Of a DNA stretch of 9,240 nt, positions 5,269-9,240 are shown piece after piece (the first letter of the stretch is position 1; the number at the start of each line of letters is the position of its first letter). Position numbers and translations under genes: made by a program. Below the pieces are notes generated by a model. The model was given only the letters and a program-made list of their open reading frames with translations. It had not been told where the DNA came from and did no database searches. Location of the stretch: NCBI GenBank assembly GCA_022798855.1, contig JAAWNI010000081.1, positions 1-9,240 on the forward strand, read 5' to 3'. This DNA comes from Lawsonibacter sp. (GTDB taxonomy: Bacteria; Bacillota; Clostridia; Oscillospirales; Oscillospiraceae).

Positions 5269-6480
5269 TCAGGCCAGCACCCGGAACAGGGAGCCGGTCT
5301 CCAGGCCGGCCAGCTTCTCTCGAATCTCCGGCTCGGTCATAGGCGCAGTGAGGAAGGCGGCCTCGCCGGCCGGTGCGCCGCCCCTGGCCAGCAGCTGAAT
5401 CTCGCCGCAGCGCTTTCTGGCCTCGTCGGCGGAGAGCTGGGCCCGGACATACCAGGGGGAGACCAGGCAGTCGGCGGACACCACCAGGTCGTCGGCCCCC
5501 TCCTCCCAGCCGTTGTGACGGTCCTTCTTCAGGTCCTTGGCAATATCAATCACATCGGCCACCACGGCGGAGGCGGTGGGCAGCTTGCCCGCTCCCCGGC
5601 CGTAGAACATCACGTCACCAATGGCGTTGCCGGTGACGGCAATGGCGTTGAACACGTCCTCCACCCCGGCCAGGGGGTTCTCCCCGGGCACCAGGTGGGG
5701 CGCCACAAAGGCGCACACCTTGTCCTCCGGCCGGCGCAGGCAGCGGCCCAGCAGCTTGATTTTGCAGCCCACCGAGTCGGCGTAGGCCACATCCTCCAGG
5801 GTAACGCCCCGGATGCCCTGGGTGGGCACCTGGTTGGGATAGACGTGCCGGCCGAAGGCCAGGGCGGCCAGGATGCAGATCTTCCGGCAGGCGTCGTGGC
5901 CGTCCACGTCGGCGGTGGGGTCCTTCTCGGCGTAGCCGTTGGCCTGGGCCTCCTTGAGCGCCAGATCAAAGGTGAGCCCCGCCCGAATCATCCGCGTGAG
6001 GATATAGTTGGTGGTACCGTTGAGGATGCCGGTGACCTGCTCCAGCTGGTTGGCAGCCAGACAGGAGGTGAGAGGCCGCAGGATGGGGATTCCGCCGCCC
6101 ACGCTGGCCTCGAAGAGATAGCTGCATCCGTTGGCGCGGGCCAGCTGGAGCAGCTCATAGCCGTGGGTGGCTACCAGCTCCTTATTGGAGGTGACCACAC
6201 TCTTGCCCGCCTTCAGGGCCCGGGTGGTGAAGTCCAGGGCAATGGTGGCCCCGCCGATGGTCTCCACCACGATGTCCACCTCTTGGTCGTTCTCAATGGC
6301 GGCGAAGTCCTTCACGAACAGGTCCTTGTAGGGACTGTCGGGGAAATCCCGCACATCCAGAATATATTTCAGCCGCACCAGGTCATCGACCCGGTGGTCG
6401 ATGAGCCCGCCATTGGTGGTAAGCACCTCGGCCACGCCGGAGCCCACGGTGCCAAATCCTAAAATTGCTACGTGTACCAT
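5269..6480 (-). CDS. hom: Homoserine dehydrogenase
   Basis: This reduces L-aspartate 4-semialdehyde to L-homoserine with NAD(P)H, the branch point to threonine and methionine. The 403-residue protein has the dinucleotide-binding loop GFGTVGSGV at 8-16, VTSNKELVA at 96-104, the family signature around EASVGGGIPILRPL at 124-137, GTTNYI at 155-160, and DPTADVDGHDACRK at 187-200 with catalytic Asp/Lys candidates. The C-terminal 65 residues (from about WYVRAQL) sit where other Hom proteins carry a regulatory ACT domain, but they lack the usual D-x-PG-VL loop, so feedback may be altered. ATG 6480-6478 follows GGAGGAG closely and gives the standard MVHVAILGFG start; upstream in-frame starts at 6501 and 6576 would add repeat-derived residues. 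It is the middle gene of regulator-hom-lysC, with a palindrome in the gap before it. Confidence 0.96.
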   Translation of the reverse strand: MVHVAILGFGTVGSGVAEVLTTNGGLIDHRVDDLVRLKYILDVRDFPDSPYKDLFVKDFAAIENDQEVDIVVETIGGATIALDFTTRALKAGKSVVTSNKELVATHGYELLQLARANGCSYLFEASVGGGIPILRPLTSCLAANQLEQVTGILNGTTNYILTRMIRAGLTFDLALKEAQANGYAEKDPTADVDGHDACRKICILAALAFGRHVYPNQVPTQGIRGVTLEDVAYADSVGCKIKLLGRCLRRPEDKVCAFVAPHLVPGENPLAGVEDVFNAIAVTGNAIGDVMFYGRGAGKLPTASAVVADVIDIAKDLKKDRHNGWEEGADDLVVSADCLVSPWYVRAQLSADEARKRCGEIQLLARGGAPAGEAAFLTAPMTEPEIREKLAGLETGSLFRVLA

Positions 6481-6507
6481 TTTTTCTCCTCCAGAATTCA
6501 TTTTGTC

Positions 6508-6542
6508 ATCTGCGGGGGCGGCTGTCAGCCGCCCCCACAGAT
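6508..6542. repeat. 35-base near-perfect palindrome between the ACT regulator and hom
   Basis: ATCTG (6508-6512), one mismatch, then GGGGGCGGCTG (6514-6524) pair with CAGCCGCCCCC (6526-6536) and CAGAT (6538-6542). It lies in the 74-base gap between two cotranscribed genes. On the minus strand no U run follows, so it is not a standard terminator. It may affect mRNA processing or dampen readthrough, and its stem is akin to the repeat at 5111-5137. Confidence 0.7.
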
Positions 6543-6554
6543 TGTCTTCAGCTT

Positions 6555-6995
6555 CTATCCCGCTAAAATCTCGCACTTAATGACCCCGGCCCCGGCGGAG
6601 ACGTGGGCCAGCACTTCCTCCAGACTGTCCTGGAGGGCGGAGGTCTCCGCTGTCATCGTGACCACGGCGCAGCCGTTCACGGGGATGCTCTGGTTGATGG
6701 TGAGGATATTCACTCCGGTGCCCGCCAGCACATTCAGCGCCCCGGACAGCACCCCCGGCTCGTCCTTGAGCAGCACCTGAAAGGTGACAATGCGGCCATG
6801 GAGCATGTCGTTGAAGGGGCGCACCGCATCCTTATACTTATAAAAGGCGCTGCGGCTGATGTTTACCGCCTGGGCCGCGCCGTTGACGGTCTTCTCCTCT
6901 CCTGTTTCCAGCAGGCGCTTGGCCTCGGCCACCTTCCGGAAAATCTCCGGCATGGCCTCGGCCTCCACGATAAAATATTTCGCTGGACCGCTCAT
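6555..6995 (-). CDS. ACT-domain regulator, PheB/ThrR-like (UPF0735)
   Basis: Likely an amino-acid-sensing transcription regulator. The 146-residue protein has a helix-turn-helix at about 33-56 (KTVNGAAQAVNISRSAFYKYKD) and an ACT domain at about 70-144 (VTFQVLLKDEPGVLSGALNVLAGTGVNILTI), the ligand-binding DEPGVLS loop at 78-84. This order and length match UPF0735/PheB proteins. From memory, the Bacillus subtilis member is also called ThrR and represses the threonine pathway genes. Here it sits directly upstream of hom and lysC, which fits control of homoserine/threonine synthesis and possible autoregulation. ATG 6995-6993 follows GGGGAGGAG at good spacing. It is the first gene of the transcript, and hom starts 74 bases after its stop. 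The ligand (threonine, or another aspartate-family or aromatic amino acid) cannot be read from sequence. Confidence 0.9.
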   Translation of the reverse strand: MSGPAKYFIVEAEAMPEIFRKVAEAKRLLETGEEKTVNGAAQAVNISRSAFYKYKDAVRPFNDMLHGRIVTFQVLLKDEPGVLSGALNVLAGTGVNILTINQSIPVNGCAVVTMTAETSALQDSLEEVLAHVSAGAGVIKCEILAG

Positions 6996-7060
6996 AGCTC
7001 TCCTCCCCTCTCACAGAGATTGTCCGTGTTGTGCGGCCATTTGTTTTTAAGCTGTGGTCT

Positions 7061-7089
7061 ATTGTAACACAGCCGCCTCCAGGCCGCAA
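7061..7089 (-). promoter_or_regulatory. Promoter of the ACT regulator-hom-lysC operon
   Basis: Minus strand: TTGCGG (7089-7084, a weak -35), 17 bases, then TACAAT (7066-7061, five of six for -10) preceded by TG, an extended -10. Start expected near 7054, leaving a leader of about 60 bases. The leader is short and shows no T-box or lysine riboswitch signature, so control is more likely through a DNA-binding protein, perhaps the first gene's own product. Confidence 0.65.
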
Positions 7090-7161
7090 CCGAAATAGTT
7101 TCGTCTTTACGGAGAAACTTCACCTGGAAAAAGGGGGGTGCAGCCGTCATATTATACAGCA

Positions 7162-7193
7162 ACAGCGCCGCAGGCGGCCGCCTGCGGCGCTGT
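7162..7193 (-). terminator. Perfect 32-base palindrome after the PBP gene, likely terminator
   Basis: Positions 7162-7177 (ACAGCGCCGCAGGCGG) are the exact reverse complement of 7178-7193. The centre would open into a small loop. It lies ten bases beyond the PBP stop codon in the direction of transcription, followed on the minus strand by TTGCTGTATAAT, only modestly T-rich. It probably ends the PBP transcript and shields the operon downstream. Confidence 0.7.
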
Positions 7194-7203
7194 CAGTCTT
7201 GTC

Positions 7204-9240
7204 TTACCCCGCCATGCCGTCAGAGGGGCGCAGGGGGTCGGAGGGCAGAGTCGGCACATTAGGGAACACCGAGCCTCCGCCGGGGTTGGGGTTCCAGGGA
7301 TTGACCTCCTCCCAGGGCTCATCCGGGCTGGTGGGATTGCTTGGATCGGTTGGATTGCTGGGGTTATTGGGCTCACTGGGATCAGTGGGATCGTAGGGGT
7401 AATACGGGGCGTTTGGATCAACGGGATTATTGGGGTCGTTGGGGTCGGGGTCCGTCACAGGGGCCTCGGTGTGGACGGTGCAGGGCCCGCAGGAGGAGAC
7501 GTTGGCATAGCGCCAGATGTCGTCGTCCGCCACGGCGGTGGCAACCTGCTCCCGCTCGAAGTTGGGCGGGCAGAATTGCCGCTTGCTCTCCTCGGGGCAG
7601 AACTCCCCCGCCAGGTGATACAGGCCGGTGGCGCTGCCGTCCTCCTTAAGGACAGGGCTGTCCACACAGACGGTAATCACGCTCTCCGCAGTGTGGAAGG
7701 TGCAGATCTGGCCCTCGGGGTAGTCCTCGGGGAAGATGGAGCCGCTGGCCGTCCGGCCGCCCCGGGGGTCCATGGAGCAGTACTCGGTGGCGGGCAGGCC
7801 GGAGTCCAGGCAGTAGGTGATGGTCCGCCGTCCTCCCGGGTCCTCGTAGTTCTTGTCGGGCAGGCCCTCGTGAAGCCGGGTCATCACCTTATTCCACAGC
7901 ACCAGGGCGGGGTTCTCATAGTTTCTGGTAATCATCTTCTGGTTCCGGGCATAGCCTGTCCACACCACGGTGGTGTAGTAGGGGGTGTAACCGGCGAACC
8001 AGCGGTCGTAGTCCTCGCTGGTGGTGCCCGTCTTGCCGGCGGCGTGCTGACCCTTAATGCCGTAGCCTCCGGCGGTGCCGTTAAACACACCCTGGAGCAT
8101 ATTGTTCATATACCAGGCGGTTGATACCTTGATGACCTCTTCCTCCTCGGGCATTACCTCCAGCAGGGGAATCTCCTTGCCGTCCACCATTTGGGTCACC
8201 CGGGTGAAGGTGCGGGAGGAGTTGTATTTGCCCTGGTTGGGGAAGACGGAGTAGGCCTCGGCCATGTCCCGGGCGTTGGTGCCGTTGGTCAGGCCGCCCA
8301 GGGCCAGGGGGGCGATGCTCAAATCGCTCTTCCACTCGCCGTAGACCATCCGCCCCGGCTCCAGCTCAATGTGGTAGCGGTCCTGGACAAATTTGAAGCT
8401 CTCCTCCGGGGTGACGTAGTCCCCCATAAGACGGACGGCCACCGTGTTCACCGAGCGCCGGAGGGCGTCGTAGATGACGGTCTGCCCCCGGTAGTGGGCG
8501 GCGCCCGAGTTCACCGGCCAGGCCTTGCCCCCCATAATCTGATAGGGGTAGTCATCAATTATGCTGTAGGGGGTGATCTTCCCCATCTCGATGGCCGGGG
8601 CATAGACGGCCAGAGGCTTGAAGGAGGAGCCAGGGGAGCGGTTTCCGTCGCCATTGGCGTAGTTGCTGCCCAGGTTCACCGTCTTGTCGCCGAACTGGCC
8701 GGCAATGGCCACCAGGTTGTGGCTCTGGTTGTCAATGACGGCGATGGCGGACTGCATCAGCTGGCCGTCCCGCGAGGTGTAGTTGAGGTTGTCGCGGTTG
8801 GTGTAGATCTCATCCACAATAGCTTGGGCGTCCGGGTCAAAGCAGGTGTAGATGCGCAGGCCGCCCCGGCTCAGGGCCTGACTGGCCTGGCGGTCAGACC
8901 AGTTAAATTCGCGCATCAGAGCCTCCTTCACATCGGAACGGACGGTCTCTTCATACCATGTGTAGATGTGGGTGTCGTTCTCCTCCTGCTGGTCCTGGAC
9001 AAAGACCAGCTCCTGGGCCATGGCCTGATCATACTCCGCCTGGGAAATCTTTTCCTGCTCCAGCATACACTGCAGTACAAGCCCCTGGCGGTACTTGTTC
9101 CACTGCCGGGCGTTCCACAGCTCGCCTGTGCTGGTCTTGGAGCGGGCAAAGGAATACGGTCCATACCTGGAGGGATTGTTGGTGATGGAGATGAGGCTGG
9201 CGCACTCGGCCAGGGTGAGCTCTGACACCGGCTTGCCGAA
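7204..9240 (-). CDS. Class A penicillin-binding protein (PBP1A-like), N-terminus off window
   Basis: A bifunctional cell-wall enzyme: the glycosyltransferase (GT51) polymerises lipid II and the transpeptidase cross-links stem peptides outside the membrane. Only the end of GT51 is present (FGKPVSELTLAECASLISITNNPSRY), so the membrane anchor and most of that domain are missing. The transpeptidase is complete: SSFK with nucleophile Ser at 8617-8628, SVN at 8446-8454 and KTGT at 8023-8034. After it comes a region with eight Cys (between YCLDSGLPATEYC and SSCGPC), as in many clostridial PBP1A proteins. The tail (about 7204-7457) is low-complexity Asp/Pro/Asn/Ser with DPTDPSEPNNPSNP-type repeats, probably a wall-spanning or disordered linker. 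678 residues are visible. It belongs to a separate transcript from the regulator-hom-lysC operon, with a palindrome and a promoter between. Confidence 0.95.
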   Translation of the reverse strand, partial: FGKPVSELTLAECASLISITNNPSRYGPYSFARSKTSTGELWNARQWNKYRQGLVLQCMLEQEKISQAEYDQAMAQELVFVQDQQEENDTHIYTWYEETVRSDVKEALMREFNWSDRQASQALSRGGLRIYTCFDPDAQAIVDEIYTNRDNLNYTSRDGQLMQSAIAVIDNQSHNLVAIAGQFGDKTVNLGSNYANGDGNRSPGSSFKPLAVYAPAIEMGKITPYSIIDDYPYQIMGGKAWPVNSGAAHYRGQTVIYDALRRSVNTVAVRLMGDYVTPEESFKFVQDRYHIELEPGRMVYGEWKSDLSIAPLALGGLTNGTNARDMAEAYSVFPNQGKYNSSRTFTRVTQMVDGKEIPLLEVMPEEEEVIKVSTAWYMNNMLQGVFNGTAGGYGIKGQHAAGKTGTTSEDYDRWFAGYTPYYTTVVWTGYARNQKMITRNYENPALVLWNKVMTRLHEGLPDKNYEDPGGRRTITYCLDSGLPATEYCSMDPRGGRTASGSIFPEDYPEGQICTFHTAESVITVCVDSPVLKEDGSATGLYHLAGEFCPEESKRQFCPPNFEREQVATAVADDDIWRYANVSSCGPCTVHTEAPVTDPDPNDPNNPVDPNAPYYPYDPTDPSEPNNPSNPTDPSNPTSPDEPWEEVNPWNPNPGGGSVFPNVPTLPSDPLRPSDGMAG

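Noticed and set aside
4996..6462. 488-codon open frame on the plus strand opposite hom
   Set aside because: It is antisense to hom and reaches into lysC; its composition (Gly/His/Val-rich) is the usual shadow of a GC-rich gene. hom is certain from its motifs.
7151..7156. TATAAT on the minus strand just past the PBP terminator
   Set aside because: No -35 box lies 16-18 bases upstream, where the palindrome sits, and no gene starts just downstream.
7138..8124. 328-codon open frame on the plus strand opposite the PBP gene, and a similar one at 8191-9225
   Set aside because: Both mirror the third-position GC bias of the PBP coding strand, and their Gly/Val/Ala-rich products match no family.
1..9240. 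CRISPR array, tRNA, rRNA, integrase or transposase
   Set aside because: I looked for regular spaced repeats, tRNA-like cloverleaf ends and recombinase motifs and saw none.

Overview
The window looks like chromosomal DNA from a GC-rich member of the Clostridia, most likely an Oscillospiraceae/Flavonifractor-type gut anaerobe. The grounds are the gene order rplU-prp-rpmA, an L27 with the Firmicutes-type cleavable N-terminus, AGGAGG-type ribosome binding sites, a clostridial class A PBP with a Cys-rich, Pro/Asp/Asn-rich tail, and GC-rich palindromes between genes. The genus is an inference; no rRNA is present.

Layout. Positions 1-1602 (all minus strand) hold the ribosomal protein operon rplU-prp-rpmA, driven by a near-consensus promoter at 1574-1602 and closed by a hairpin terminator at 521-555. 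A partial sugar O-acetyltransferase lies beyond the terminator and runs off the left edge. Positions 1620-3840 are a distinctly AT-richer plus-strand island. It has three genes I cannot assign: a single-pass membrane-anchored protein (1799-2392), a secreted protein with a hydrophobic Gly/Ala-rich core (2903-3526), and a two-helix membrane protein one base downstream of it (3528-3794). Two near-identical GC hairpins (2553-2582 and 3804-3835) bracket the secreted/membrane pair.

Positions 3852-7089 (minus strand) are an aspartate-family amino acid cluster: a PheB/ThrR-like ACT-domain regulator, then homoserine dehydrogenase (hom), then aspartate kinase (lysC). A promoter lies at 7061-7089. GC-rich palindromic repeats sit in both intergenic gaps (6508-6542; 5111-5259). 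LysC supplies aspartyl phosphate and Hom makes homoserine. The regulator at the head of the cluster plausibly senses an end product. lysC has a strong internal ribosome binding site that would yield a separate ACT-only beta subunit, as in Bacillus subtilis aspartokinase II. Positions 7204-9240 (minus strand) are the 3' three quarters or so of a class A penicillin-binding protein, followed by a perfect palindromic terminator.

Most worth a second look are the 2903-3794 two-gene cassette between twin hairpins (secreted hydrophobic-core protein plus small membrane protein, similar in layout to bacteriocin/immunity pairs), the internal lysC start, and the family of intergenic palindromes.
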